Below, piece by piece: positions 42,698-52,627 of a stretch of 64,000 nt of DNA. This DNA is from Litorimonas sp947503715. Lineage in GTDB: Bacteria; Pseudomonadota; Alphaproteobacteria; Caulobacterales; Maricaulaceae. Numbering within the stretch: the first letter of the stretch is position 1; the number at the start of each line of letters is the position of its first letter. Location of the stretch: assembly GCF_050271975.1 (NCBI RefSeq), contig NZ_CP189850.1, positions 2,170,001-2,234,000 of the forward strand, in the 5' to 3' direction. The notes below the pieces were generated by a model that worked only from the letters and a program-made list of their open reading frames with translations, did no database searches and was not told the DNA's origin. The position numbers and the translations under genes were made by a program.

Positions 42698-45600
42698 GCG
42701 ACTTTACGTTTTGCTTCTGGTATAAGAGCCGCGACTGCCCGTTCTGTGCCGCGCAAGCGATGTTTCGGATCCTGAAAATTCCCCATCACAAGGATCGTTT
42801 GGTCTGGCCGTAACCGCCAGCCATTATTCTTAGTGATGGCGTTCATAATAATAGACGGGTCTTTGATATCCTCATGACGCATATGCATCACGACGCCTTT
42901 TGGCCCGGCATCGACCTTGGCAACATGTGATTTACGGCAGAGGCGCTTGATTTTCATGACTTTTAGAAGGTGGTCGACCTCTTCCGGTATTGGGCCAAAC
43001 CTGTCTATCAGTTCCGCCGCGAGGGCATTTGATTGCTCATCATCTTCAATATCAGCTATCCGGCGATAGGTCGACAAGCGCAGATTGAGGTCGGAAATAT
43101 AACCTTCAGGGATGAGAACAGCGACCCCAACATTGACTTGTGGCGTCCAGGTTTCATCTCGGACCATTTCGTCATCATCGCGCAATTCTGCGACGGCTTC
43201 TTCCAACATATGTTGGTAGAGTTCGACACCGAGGTCCTTGATATGGCCCGATTGTTCTTCGCCGAGCGGGTTGCCACCACCGCGCATATCGAGATCATGA
43301 CTGGCAAGCGTGAAACCCGCGCCGAGATTGTCGAGTGATTGAAGAATTTTGAGCCGCTTTAACGCCCCTTCCGTCGCAATCTGGGCTTCCGGCATGGTTA
43401 GATAGGCATAGGCCCTGACCTTGGACCGACCCACCCGACCGCGCATCTGGTAAAGCTGTGCGAGGCCGAAACGATCAGAGCGATAAATAATCATTGTATT
43501 GGCGGACGGAATATCAATCCCGCTTTCGATGATCGAGGTGGAAATCAGCACATCATATTCGCCGTCGTAAAAGGCTGTCATGATGTCTTCCAACGCGCCC
43601 GCCGCCATCTGGCCGTGGGCGATGATATATTTTACTTCTGGCACGGCATTGCGCATGAATTCTTCGATACGGGGAATATCGGCGATACGCGGGCAGATGA
43701 AATAGGACTGCCCGCCGCGATATTTCTCCCGCAATAGAGCTTTGCGCAGAGACACTTCATCCCACGGTGTTACGTATGTGCGAATGGCGAGACGGTCGAC
43801 GGGAGGCGTCGCGATGAGGGAGAGTTCACGAATACCGGAAAGCGCCATTTGCAAGGTACGCGGAATGGGCGTCGCCGTCAGAGTCAGGACATGAACGTCC
43901 GCGCGAAGAGATTTGAGCCGCTCCTTATGTTGGACACCAAACCGTTGTTCTTCATCGACGATGACCAAGCCAAGTTGGGAAAACTTCACTGTTTTGGCTA
44001 GAAGCGCGTGGGTCCCGATGATGATATCAACTTTGCCGCTGGCGAGGTCTTCCTTCGTCTGCTTCGCCTCTTTCGCACTGACCAAGCGAGAGAGTTGACG
44101 CACTTCCACTGGCCAACCCCTGAACCTCGCGAGGAATGTTTTGAAATGCTGGCGAGAAAGAATGGTCGTTGGTGCAACAATCGCGACCTGTTGCCCGGCC
44201 ATAGCGACGGCGAATGCGGCCCGCAGCGCGACTTCGGTTTTCCCAAAACCAACATCCCCGCAAATCAAACGGTCCATAGGACGACCGCTGGCAAGGTCTT
44301 TGTAAACATCATCAATTGCATGCAATTGGTCATCGGTCTCGATGTAAGGGAAACGGGCTGCGAATTCGTTATAGGTCAACTCATCCGGTGTTATCGGGTC
44401 GGCCCGACGCAAGGCACGTTTCGCCGCAATCTTGATGAGGCCTGCCGCCATTTCGCGCAATCGGCCTTTGGCTTTCGACTTGCGGGCCTGCCAGGCCGCA
44501 CTGCCAAGACGGTCAAGAACCGCGCCGTCCCCTGCACTGCCATAGCGTGAGAGCAATTCGATATTCTCGACAGGCAGATAGAGTTTCGCCTCACCCGCAT
44601 ATTCCAGTTCAAGACAGTCATGTGGGGCATCTCCGACCTGCAAGGTTTTCAATCCGAGATAGCGTCCTAGCCCGTGATCAATATGCACGATAAGATCGCC
44701 GGGAGAGAGAGACGCGGCTTCCGCAATGAAATTCTTGGCCTTGCGTTTTCGTCCGCGGTTTATCAGGCGATCGCCGAGGATATCCTGCTCAGACAAGATA
44801 GACAGCGCACCGAGCGTAAACCCATTTTCAATCGGTAAAATCACCGCGCGAACAGAACCGGGCTTGCTGTCCCGCGCCGCTTGTGGCTCCACCTTGGGAA
44901 CAATCAGATTCTGATCTTCAAAGACACTGGTCAACCGTTCCCGCGACCCATCCGTCCAACAGCCGAGCCAAACGCGTTGGCCAGCATCCTTTAATTCATT
45001 GATATGTTTCGCTGCGATCTCAAAGACATTCACGCCTTCGGTGCGCCGTTCAGCGGAAAAATTACGTGACGGCTTACCGCCGAAATCGATGACATTTTCA
45101 TCGGGGCTGTCAAAAGGAGTGTGTTGCCGCTGGCGCAGATTGGCGAGGGCGTCGTCCCAGTTCAACTCATCCAGATAGAGCGCGTAGACAGGCAGTGGAC
45201 GGTAGAGCCCCGCCATTTTGGACGGATCGCCGCTGCCGCTATCGCGGGCATCGGCATGTTCTTTGCGGGAGGTGTAAAAGTCCTCAATCAAGTCGATACG
45301 TTCCCGCTTCGCTTCGGTTAGCAATCCATCCAGCCCGACAAGTGTATTGGGTCCAAAATAATCGAAAACCGTCTCAACATGATCGTAAAAAAGCGGGAGG
45401 TAATGTTCGATTCCCTGCGGACGAATGCCTTCGACCACGGCGGCATAGATCGGGTCACGGCTGACCCCTCCCCCGAATGAGGCAATATAATTCCGGCGGA
45501 AATTGCTAATCGAGTCTTCTGTCATAAAGACCTCGGACACAGGCGCGAGAGTCAATTCGGAGCGAGAAGCCGAGGTCCGCTGACTGTCCACATCAAACTC

Positions 45601-46185
45601 GCGTATGCTCTCAATTTCGTCACCAAAGAAATCCAAGCGCAAAGGGACACGTTCCGTAGGCGGGAAGATGTCAACGATACCCCCCCTGACAGCGAAATCA
45701 CCCGCCTCAACTACGGTAGACGCGCGACTATAGCCGTTATTTGTGAGATAGGTCTCAATCCGCTCCCGCTCTATATCCTCGCCGACTTTGGCGTGGAGGC
45801 CCGCACTTGCGATAACCCCGCGCGGCGGGACATTCTGCATCGCGCCGCTAATCGTTGTGACGATGATATAGGGTTTTGTCCGGTCTATCGTTGTCAGGAA
45901 GAACAATGCCCCGGCCCGTCGTGCGGCCAATGTCCGGCTTGGCGAAACACGGTCATAGGGTAGGCAATCCCAAGCTGGCAGAGACAGCACCGGAACATCC
46001 GGCGCAAAAAATCGACAAGCTGACGCAAAAGCCGCCGCCCGCGCATCATCCCGCGCAATGAATAGTGAAGGTTTTTTGTCGCGCTTAACCGCGCGGGTGA
46101 AGGCCAGAGCGTCCGCACCCTCCGGCAATCCCGAAGCGGTCAGTGTCTTTTCCGGCCCGATATATCGGGAGAGCTGTATCTGCAT
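42694..46185 (-). CDS. mfd: Transcription-repair coupling factor
   Basis: Removes RNA polymerase stalled at lesions and recruits UvrA. 1163 residues, full length. The N-terminal UvrB-like part includes PAWDCLPYDRVSPS and GDFAVRGGIVDIFPP. The polymerase-interaction domain near 490-555 has LSPGDLIVHIDHGLGRYLGL. The RecG-like translocase has Walker A GDVGFGKTEVA near 640, DEEQRFGV and LTATPIPRTL, followed by the GRVGRSKVRAYAYL block and the C-terminal D7 domain. Confidence 0.98.
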   Translation of the reverse strand: MQIQLSRYIGPEKTLTASGLPEGADALAFTRAVKRDKKPSLFIARDDARAAAFASACRFFAPDVPVLSLPAWDCLPYDRVSPSRTLAARRAGALFFLTTIDRTKPYIIVTTISGAMQNVPPRGVIASAGLHAKVGEDIERERIETYLTNNGYSRASTVVEAGDFAVRGGIVDIFPPTERVPLRLDFFGDEIESIREFDVDSQRTSASRSELTLAPVSEVFMTEDSISNFRRNYIASFGGGVSRDPIYAAVVEGIRPQGIEHYLPLFYDHVETVFDYFGPNTLVGLDGLLTEAKRERIDLIEDFYTSRKEHADARDSGSGDPSKMAGLYRPLPVYALYLDELNWDDALANLRQRQHTPFDSPDENVIDFGGKPSRNFSAERRTEGVNVFEIAAKHINELKDAGQRVWLGCWTDGSRERLTSVFEDQNLIVPKVEPQAARDSKPGSVRAVILPIENGFTLGALSILSEQDILGDRLINRGRKRKAKNFIAEAASLSPGDLIVHIDHGLGRYLGLKTLQVGDAPHDCLELEYAGEAKLYLPVENIELLSRYGSAGDGAVLDRLGSAAWQARKSKAKGRLREMAAGLIKIAAKRALRRADPITPDELTYNEFAARFPYIETDDQLHAIDDVYKDLASGRPMDRLICGDVGFGKTEVALRAAFAVAMAGQQVAIVAPTTILSRQHFKTFLARFRGWPVEVRQLSRLVSAKEAKQTKEDLASGKVDIIIGTHALLAKTVKFSQLGLVIVDEEQRFGVQHKERLKSLRADVHVLTLTATPIPRTLQMALSGIRELSLIATPPVDRLAIRTYVTPWDEVSLRKALLREKYRGGQSYFICPRIADIPRIEEFMRNAVPEVKYIIAHGQMAAGALEDIMTAFYDGEYDVLISTSIIESGIDIPSANTMIIYRSDRFGLAQLYQMRGRVGRSKVRAYAYLTMPEAQIATEGALKRLKILQSLDNLGAGFTLASHDLDMRGGGNPLGEEQSGHIKDLGVELYQHMLEEAVAELRDDDEMVRDETWTPQVNVGVAVLIPEGYISDLNLRLSTYRRIADIEDDEQSNALAAELIDRFGPIPEEVDHLLKVMKIKRLCRKSHVAKVDAGPKGVVMHMRHEDIKDPSIIMNAITKNNGWRLRPDQTILVMGNFQDPKHRLRGTERAVAALIPEAKRKVA

Positions 46186-46186
46186 A

Positions 46187-46453
46187 TTAAGCTATCGGGT
46201 TGAACGTGCGTAAACGTTCTAAAAGTGGTGTATCGTAATTGGCAGGCACGGGCAGCGTTTCCATGATCCAAGCATAAATATCGTGGTCTTTCGCGCCGAG
46301 CAGGTCTTCGAACATGATAACTTCCGCATCCGTCATCGTCTCCATGTATGCTTTCGCGAAGCCTCCAAGAATCATATCAGCCTCTTTAAAACCCCGATAA
46401 TTGGCACGATAGACGAGTCTTTTACGGCGTGTTTGCATGTCAGTTTCGGTCAT
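46187..46453 (-). CDS. sdhE: FAD assembly factor of succinate dehydrogenase (SdhE)
   Basis: 88 residues from the ATG at 46453, which has GAGG 6 nt upstream; a start four codons earlier is possible. The signature RRKRLVYRANYRGFKEADMILGGF contains the conserved Arg-Gly motif needed for flavinylation of SdhA, followed by FEDLLGAKDHDIYAWI. It lies one base from the mfd start and is divergent from recG, a common alphaproteobacterial grouping. Confidence 0.93.
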   Translation of the reverse strand: MTETDMQTRRKRLVYRANYRGFKEADMILGGFAKAYMETMTDAEVIMFEDLLGAKDHDIYAWIMETLPVPANYDTPLLERLRTFNPIA

Positions 46454-46524
46454 GTTGCGCCTCATATAGAGGTGAAACGCGGCTGTCACTTGTGCGGATG
46501 AGATTTTCCCGTCATCAGGGCGAT

Positions 46525-48633
46525 ATGTCCCGTTCACCCGCCGTCAGACCTGCCGCACTTAACGCCTATTATGCCGATGTGACGTCGCTAAAAGGCGTGG
46601 GTGAGAAAACGGCAGAAGCATTGACGCGCGCCATGGGGCCGCGCGTGCGGGATCTTGTCCTGACGCCGCCATCCGGATTAATCGACCGCACGAACCGCCC
46701 GACGATTGCGGGCGCATTGGAAGGCGATATCGCGACCTTCGAAGTGACCGTCGGGAAACACATCGCGCCGAATGCCAGAAACCGTCCCTACCGCGTCCGC
46801 GTTTTTGACGACACGGGCGACATGACCCTGACATGGTTCAAAGCCTATCCGCAAAGTATGGAAAAGATGATGCCGGAGGGCTCGCGGCGATTGATCTCCG
46901 GCAAATGTGAAGTCTTCAATGCCGAGATCCAAATGACGCATCCGGATTACGTCCTGCCCTTGGAAAAAGCGGAGGAGTTGCCGGAGCTGGAGACTCTCTA
47001 CCCGCTCACAGCAGGATTAGGTCAGAAAGTGGCGCGAAAGTCCGTCAATGCTGGGTTGGATAAAGTGTTGGACGGAGAAGACCTCGGCGACTGGCTCGAT
47101 CCCGCCTTTAAGGCACAACAGGATTGGCCGGATTATGACGAGGCACTTGCCCTCCTCCATCGTCCGGAACATCCCGTGGATATTAGTCCGGACAGCCCCA
47201 TCCGCCGCCGTCTCGCTTATGATGAAATCTTTGCCAAGCAACTGGCCATGGCCTTAGTCAGGGAACGACATCGCGGGCTGGGCGGACGGTCACTGAAGTC
47301 CGAAGGCAATTATGTCGAGGACGTGTTGAAAGGCGCACCCTTCCCGCCCACGGGTGCGCAAGCACGGAGTTTTGATGAGATCAAATTGGATATGTCCTCA
47401 CCCGATCGCATGGCGCGTCTGCTCCAAGGGGATGTCGGCGCGGGTAAGACCTTCGTCGCCGCCCTCGCATGCGCCTATGCGGCCGAGGCAGGCGTGCAGA
47501 CGGCCCTGATGGCACCGACAGAGATATTGGCGCGACAGCACGTTGAGACACTCCGAACCTTTCTCGAACCCGCCGGATTGACCGTGGAAGCCGTCACGGG
47601 CCGGGATAAAGGTAAGGCGCGGGAAGCACTGGCGACGGGTATGGCGGAAGGGTATATTGACGTGATTGTCGGCACACACGCCCTGTTCCAAGACAAGGCC
47701 GAGTTCAAAAATCTTGGCCTCGTGATTATTGATGAACAACATCGTTTTGGTGTTCGGGACCGTCTGCGCCTGACTGAGAAAGGCCAAGCGACAGACCTCC
47801 TCGTGATGACGGCGACACCTATTCCAAGAACACTGGCGCTGACGAGTTACGGCGATTTGGATATTTCAATCTTGGACGAAAAACCCGCAGGCCGCGTCCC
47901 GATTGAGACGGCGATCATCCCGCTCGAACGATTGGACAATGTCATCGACGGTGTCGGGCGCGCCTTGAAAGAAAGAAACCAAGTTTATTGGGTTTGCCCT
48001 CTTGTCGAAGATAGCGAAGTCCTGAACCTCTCTTCTGTTGAGGATCGGCACCGCCAACTCACGGCAATATTTGGAGAGCGCGTCGGACTGCTCCATGGCC
48101 GCCTCTCAGCGCAGGAAAAAGAGGCGATGAGCCAGAGATTTAAGGCGGGCGAATTTGATATTCTTGTCGCGACGACCGTGATTGAGGTCGGCGTGGACGC
48201 CCCCAATGCAACCATCATTGTCATAGAACATGCGGAACGGTTTGGCCTCGCGCAGCTTCATCAGCTTCGCGGACGGGTCGGACGATCGGATAAGAAATCC
48301 TCCTGTCTCCTCATGTATCAGGGGCCGCTCTCGGTAAATGGGAAAGCCCGTTTGGAAATTATGCGTCAATCCGAAGATGGGTTCCTGATCGCGGAAAAAG
48401 ACTGGGAGTTACGGGGGTCAGGCGACCTATTGGGATCCGCACAATCGGGTGTCCCGAATTTCAAACTCGCCAATTTGGATCGTCATAAAGACTTGTTGGA
48501 AACGGCCACTCAAGACGCGCGGCTGCTCGTACAAAAAGACCCGGGTTTGACTTCACCTAGAGGGCAAGCGGCGCGGACCCTCTTATATTTATTTGAACAG
48601 GATTACGGCATCGCGATGATGCGCGCGGGTTAG
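46525..48633 (+). CDS. recG: ATP-dependent DNA helicase RecG
   Basis: Remodels stalled forks and Holliday junctions. 702 residues from the ATG at 46525. The N-terminal wedge/OB domain begins LKGVGEKTAEALTRAMG. The helicase core has Walker A GDVGAGKTFVA near 302, IIDEQHRFGV, MTATPIPRTLALT, and the motif VI region QLRGRVGRSDKKS; the end is GSAQSGVPNFKLANL. Only ~70 nt separate it from the divergent sdhE, so the promoters overlap. Confidence 0.96.
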   Translation: MSRSPAVRPAALNAYYADVTSLKGVGEKTAEALTRAMGPRVRDLVLTPPSGLIDRTNRPTIAGALEGDIATFEVTVGKHIAPNARNRPYRVRVFDDTGDMTLTWFKAYPQSMEKMMPEGSRRLISGKCEVFNAEIQMTHPDYVLPLEKAEELPELETLYPLTAGLGQKVARKSVNAGLDKVLDGEDLGDWLDPAFKAQQDWPDYDEALALLHRPEHPVDISPDSPIRRRLAYDEIFAKQLAMALVRERHRGLGGRSLKSEGNYVEDVLKGAPFPPTGAQARSFDEIKLDMSSPDRMARLLQGDVGAGKTFVAALACAYAAEAGVQTALMAPTEILARQHVETLRTFLEPAGLTVEAVTGRDKGKAREALATGMAEGYIDVIVGTHALFQDKAEFKNLGLVIIDEQHRFGVRDRLRLTEKGQATDLLVMTATPIPRTLALTSYGDLDISILDEKPAGRVPIETAIIPLERLDNVIDGVGRALKERNQVYWVCPLVEDSEVLNLSSVEDRHRQLTAIFGERVGLLHGRLSAQEKEAMSQRFKAGEFDILVATTVIEVGVDAPNATIIVIEHAERFGLAQLHQLRGRVGRSDKKSSCLLMYQGPLSVNGKARLEIMRQSEDGFLIAEKDWELRGSGDLLGSAQSGVPNFKLANLDRHKDLLETATQDARLLVQKDPGLTSPRGQAARTLLYLFEQDYGIAMMRAG

Positions 48634-49397
48634 AGCGAGGGTATCGGAGTCTTATTTTCTTCCGTCTCGTTCATGTCGACACCACCACCCGCGTCCAAAA
48701 CAGAATCCGGACGGCTTGAGACCATCCCGCCGGAGATAATCATTTTCGCGCCCTCTTCCGGCGTCATATCCAGAATCTTGATGTCGCCTTTCTGTAAAAA
48801 TAAAAGAAAGCCGGATGTCGGGTTGGGCGTCGTCGGGACAAACACACAAACCATATTATCGCCCAATTCCCGCTTGGCTTCGCCGCCTAGGTCAGCCGTA
48901 ACAAAACCGAGCGCCCAGACACCTTTTCTCGGATATTCCAGCAGACAAACATCACGAAAAGCACGATCCTTTTGCGCCGCGACCGTCTGAACGATTTGTT
49001 TCAGGGCGTTATAGACGGGACTGACAACAGGGACACGGTCCAACAGACTCTCGCCGGACCGAATGAGCGATTTCCCGATAAAATTAGAGGCTATGATCCC
49101 TAAGAGGAAAAGCAAGATAATTGATATAATCAATCCTAAGCCGGGGATAGCGAAGCCTAAGTAGGTCTCTGGATTGAGGGAGTCGGGGATGATTTTAAAA
49201 ACGTTATTATCAACCTTTTGTACAACCCAGCTGACAACAAGAAGGGTCGTGACAATCGGAATGGCGACAACAACGCCTGTGAAAAAACGATTCCTAAGCC
49301 ATTTCAAAAGTGAAAATTTTGAGACATCATCGGGTTTATAGAAAAAGCCCGACTTAGACAGAGACGGATCAGCGTCCACTTTTGTATCGTCTTTCAT
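48630..49397 (-). CDS. DUF502 membrane protein
   Basis: 255 residues with two membrane segments (about 38-60 and 83-108) and the family blocks RNRFFTGVVVAIPIVTTL, RVPVVSPVYNALKQIVQT and VFVPTTPNPTSGFLLF. Function unknown; homologues are widespread in proteobacteria and plants. The convergent recG stop overlaps by 4 nt. Confidence 0.88.
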   Translation of the reverse strand: MKDDTKVDADPSLSKSGFFYKPDDVSKFSLLKWLRNRFFTGVVVAIPIVTTLLVVSWVVQKVDNNVFKIIPDSLNPETYLGFAIPGLGLIISIILLFLLGIIASNFIGKSLIRSGESLLDRVPVVSPVYNALKQIVQTVAAQKDRAFRDVCLLEYPRKGVWALGFVTADLGGEAKRELGDNMVCVFVPTTPNPTSGFLLFLQKGDIKILDMTPEEGAKMIISGGMVSSRPDSVLDAGGGVDMNETEENKTPIPSL

Positions 49398-49489
49398 GCC
49401 ATAGCCTTAAATTTCAGTACAAACTCGGCTCCTCGCTACCCCATAGGGGAATGATGGGCTAGGGTACATTTTCATGAACGGGTCATTCT

Positions 49490-50686
49490 ATGTCGAAATC
49501 AAGAAATTTTGAGCGCTTACTAAGGGTCATGGCCGCATTGCTCGGTATTGCTTTTGTCCTTCTGATAATCGCCTATCTCTACCGCGATGATATTTTCCAG
49601 AGTATTCAAGACCCCGGACAACCGTTTCAAACTTATGAACCACCTATTGCCCCTGTTTACACCGAAGCCGAGAGTTGGTTGGCGCGCCCCGATTTAGGCG
49701 AAGACCCCTATACGCTAGAAGCCAAAGGCGATGTCTTTGTGGCTGTGCCGAGCGTCTATCGTGGCGGGGAACATTGGAACCTGCCGTGGCAGGACCGCAA
49801 GCGAAATAAAATGAAGAAGATCGTGCGACCTAATTACGTGTCGCCTTATGGTCAGGCGGGGCGGTTATTCGCGCCAAATTACCGCCAAGCCTCCCTCTAT
49901 GCATTCATGACGAACCGTGAAGACGCGCAGCAGGCTCAGGATTTTGCCTATCAGGATATTAAACGGGCCTTTGAATATTTTCTCGAGAACTCTCCGCCGG
50001 AACGACCCATTGTTCTAGTCGGCCATAATCAGGGGGCCTCCCATGTTCAAAGATTACTGATGGACTTTTTTCAGGGCGACCTAAGAGATCGCTTGGCCGT
50101 CGCCTATGTCATTGACCACCCCCTGCCGCTAGAATTTTTCAAAGGTCCAATGTCTAATCTCCTTCCTTGCGAGACCCCGGAGCAGACCGGATGCGTGGTA
50201 GCCTTTGGGTCTTTTACCTCAAAGGATAAGGTGATCGCTGAACGGTTTTCTGAACGGTTACTGGTTCATAACGGTCAGGATTATGAGGCCATTGCGAACC
50301 GTCCGACACTCTGCACCAACCCCCTCCTCTGGACGTCTTCTGAGGATTATGCGCCTCCGCGTTTGCATCTTGGCGGCGTCGCGGCGGAAGGCCTGGACCC
50401 GGATATGGATCCCGCACCCATGACCAAACAATCCGGTGCGCAGTGCCAAGGTGGGTTACTCTTAGTAGATATTCCACGAAGTAAGAGCCTGCGCCGTCCC
50501 CTGAAAGTCGGAGGTAAGTTTAGAACACTACCGTCCAACCTGTTCTATGAGGATTTGAAACAAGATGCGAAGAGACGGGTTGAGGCCCGCCTAAAATCCG
50601 GAGATCTGCCCGAACGCGCAGGCGCAATGTTGGATGATTTCGAGATGGAGGTCGTCGAAGACGCCCCCGTCACAATTCCTGATTAA
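49490..50686 (+). CDS. DUF3089 alpha/beta-hydrolase-like protein with altered nucleophile elbow
   Basis: 398 residues with one N-terminal membrane anchor (11-29). The DUF3089 pattern is visible: VPSVYRGGEHWN in the first third, FAPNYRQASLYAF, then a hydrolase core with PIVLVGHNQGASHVQRLL near 172-189. The elbow is Gly-His-Asn-Gln-Gly where Gly-His-Ser-Gln-Gly is expected, so the catalytic Ser is missing and the protein may be inactive as an esterase. The stop overlaps the convergent kdsA stop by 4 nt. Confidence 0.8.
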   Translation: MSKSRNFERLLRVMAALLGIAFVLLIIAYLYRDDIFQSIQDPGQPFQTYEPPIAPVYTEAESWLARPDLGEDPYTLEAKGDVFVAVPSVYRGGEHWNLPWQDRKRNKMKKIVRPNYVSPYGQAGRLFAPNYRQASLYAFMTNREDAQQAQDFAYQDIKRAFEYFLENSPPERPIVLVGHNQGASHVQRLLMDFFQGDLRDRLAVAYVIDHPLPLEFFKGPMSNLLPCETPEQTGCVVAFGSFTSKDKVIAERFSERLLVHNGQDYEAIANRPTLCTNPLLWTSSEDYAPPRLHLGGVAAEGLDPDMDPAPMTKQSGAQCQGGLLLVDIPRSKSLRRPLKVGGKFRTLPSNLFYEDLKQDAKRRVEARLKSGDLPERAGAMLDDFEMEVVEDAPVTIPD

Positions 50687-51555
50687 GACTTCGCTAGATC
50701 ATCGAAACGTTTGATATCCGTCAGCAGCGTTTCAAACTCATCCATGGGGACCATGTTAGGGCCGTCACTCGGTGCGTTTTCAGGATCGGGATGGGTCTCC
50801 ATGAATATCGCCGCGACGCCAATGGCTGCGGCTGCCCGTGCGAGCACCGGAACAAATTCGCGTTGACCACCAGATGTACCGCCCTGCCCACCGGGCTGTT
50901 GGACGCTGTGCGTGGCATCGAAAACAACGGGTGCGCCAAAGCTCTTCATAATCGGGAGACCGCGGAAATCCGTGACGAGCGTGTTATAGCCAAAACTCGC
51001 CCCACGTTCGCAGGCCATGATGTTCGCATTCCCGGCTTCAACCAATTTATTCAGGACATTTTTCATATCCCAAGGTGCGAGAAACTGTCCCTTCTTCACA
51101 TTTATCACACGACCCGTTTCCGCCGCCGCGACCAAGAGGTCCGTCTGACGACAGAGGAAGGCGGGTATTTGTAGAACGTCGACAATCTCTCCGACGCGTT
51201 TCGCCTGTTCCGCCGTGTGTATGTCTGTGACGCAGGGTAGGCCCAATTCAGATTGTATCTCTGCAAATATTGGAAGTGCGCCGTCCAGACCTATACCGCG
51301 CGGCGAATGGATACTGGTTCGGTTCGCTTTGTCATAGCTGGATTTATAGATCAGCTGAACACCGACACGCTCAGCAATCCCCTTCAACCGCTCCGCCGTC
51401 ATCAGGGCATGATCCCGCGACTCCATCGCGCAGGGTCCGGCCAGAATGGTCAGCGTTTGGTCGTTCCCAATTCGGTATGTCCCGCCATCGGGTGTTGGTA
51501 ATTCAATGAGACTGTTAGGTTTATCGGTCATGGACTGTGCACTATCACGTGACAT
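50683..51555 (-). CDS. kdsA: Kdo-8-phosphate synthase
   Basis: Condenses phosphoenolpyruvate with arabinose-5-phosphate, the product of kdsD at 6.5 kb. 290 residues; a start at 51531 is also possible and neither has a clear ribosome-binding site. Blocks: TILAGPCAMES with Cys42, YKSSYDKANRTS, QIPAFLCRQTDLL, VKKGQFLAPWDM, ERGASFGYNTLV and DATHSVQQPGG. Cys in AGPC is the metal ligand of the Aquifex-type enzyme, so this is the metal-dependent class. Confidence 0.96.
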   Translation of the reverse strand: MSRDSAQSMTDKPNSLIELPTPDGGTYRIGNDQTLTILAGPCAMESRDHALMTAERLKGIAERVGVQLIYKSSYDKANRTSIHSPRGIGLDGALPIFAEIQSELGLPCVTDIHTAEQAKRVGEIVDVLQIPAFLCRQTDLLVAAAETGRVINVKKGQFLAPWDMKNVLNKLVEAGNANIMACERGASFGYNTLVTDFRGLPIMKSFGAPVVFDATHSVQQPGGQGGTSGGQREFVPVLARAAAAIGVAAIFMETHPDPENAPSDGPNMVPMDEFETLLTDIKRFDDLAKS

Positions 51556-51628
51556 CGCGAAAACATATGGATTTTGCGCAGTGAGTGCGGCAAACGGTCA
51601 TCACATTTCCTGACACAGGTGAAGATTG

Positions 51629-52627
51629 ATGAAAGCCCGTTCCGTACTCGACCTTATTGGCAATACGCCTTTGCTCTATTTGAAAGACGCGTCCGAGATG
51701 ACGGGTTGCGAAATTTACGGCAAAGCCGAGTTTTTAAACCCTGGTCAATCCGTCAAAGACCGTGCCGCCCTCTCAATCATCCGTGCGGCTGAAAAGTCAG
51801 GTGCCTTGATGCCCGGCGGCATTGTTGTCGAAGGCACGGCAGGTAATACTGGAATCGGGCTGGCCATGGTCTGTTCCGCGCTCGGCTATCGTTGCAAGAT
51901 CGTGATGCCCCGCACTCAGAGCCAAGAGAAGAAAGATGCGGTTAAACTCCTCGGGGCGGAATTGATTGAGGTGGATGCGGTTCCCTATGCAAATCCTGGA
52001 AACTACATCCATTTCTCTGAACGCCTGGCCAAGGAATTGAACGAGAAAGAGCCAAACACGGCCATCTGGGCGAACCAGTTTGACAACACGGCCAATCGGG
52101 ATGCGCATATCTGCACAACAGGGCCTGAAATTTGGGACCAGACGGATGGTAAAGTCGATGGCTTTATCTGTGCCGTCGGGTCAGGTGGAACATTGGGCGG
52201 TGTGTCCATGGCGTTGAAGGCAAAAAATCCGGATGTACAAATCGGCTTGGCAGATCCTTATGGTTCCAAGATGTTCGCATATTACGATCACGGTGAGTTG
52301 GAAACGGAAGGCAACTCGATCACTGAAGGTATTGGTCAGGGCCGGATCACGGCCAACTTGAAAGATATTCAAGTGGACCGCCAATACCGGATTTCAGATA
52401 CGGAAGCGCTACAGATCATTTTTGAACTCAACCAGCTGGAAGGTATCTGCCTAGGAGGATCATCGGGCATCAATATTGCCGGCGCCATCCACATGGCGCG
52501 GGAAATGGGTCCGGGTCACACGATCGTGACCATCCTCTGCGATTACGGGCAGCGTTACCAATCAAAAGTCTATAATCCGGACTTCCTTCGCGAGAAGGGC
52601 CTGCCCGTTCCAAACTGGCTCTGCTAA
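51629..52627 (+). CDS. cysK: Cysteine synthase A-like enzyme
   Basis: O-acetylserine plus sulfide to cysteine, PLP-dependent. 332 residues: LDLIGNTPLLYL, the PLP lysine in NPGQSVKDRAAL near 43, VEGTAGNTGIGLA, CAVGSGGTLGG, and the end GGSSGINIAGA. It would use the sulfide from the cysH/cysI operon. Its TAA overlaps the next ATG (TAATG). Substrate preference relative to cystathionine beta-synthase cannot be settled from sequence. Confidence 0.92.
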   Translation: MKARSVLDLIGNTPLLYLKDASEMTGCEIYGKAEFLNPGQSVKDRAALSIIRAAEKSGALMPGGIVVEGTAGNTGIGLAMVCSALGYRCKIVMPRTQSQEKKDAVKLLGAELIEVDAVPYANPGNYIHFSERLAKELNEKEPNTAIWANQFDNTANRDAHICTTGPEIWDQTDGKVDGFICAVGSGGTLGGVSMALKAKNPDVQIGLADPYGSKMFAYYDHGELETEGNSITEGIGQGRITANLKDIQVDRQYRISDTEALQIIFELNQLEGICLGGSSGINIAGAIHMAREMGPGHTIVTILCDYGQRYQSKVYNPDFLREKGLPVPNWLC

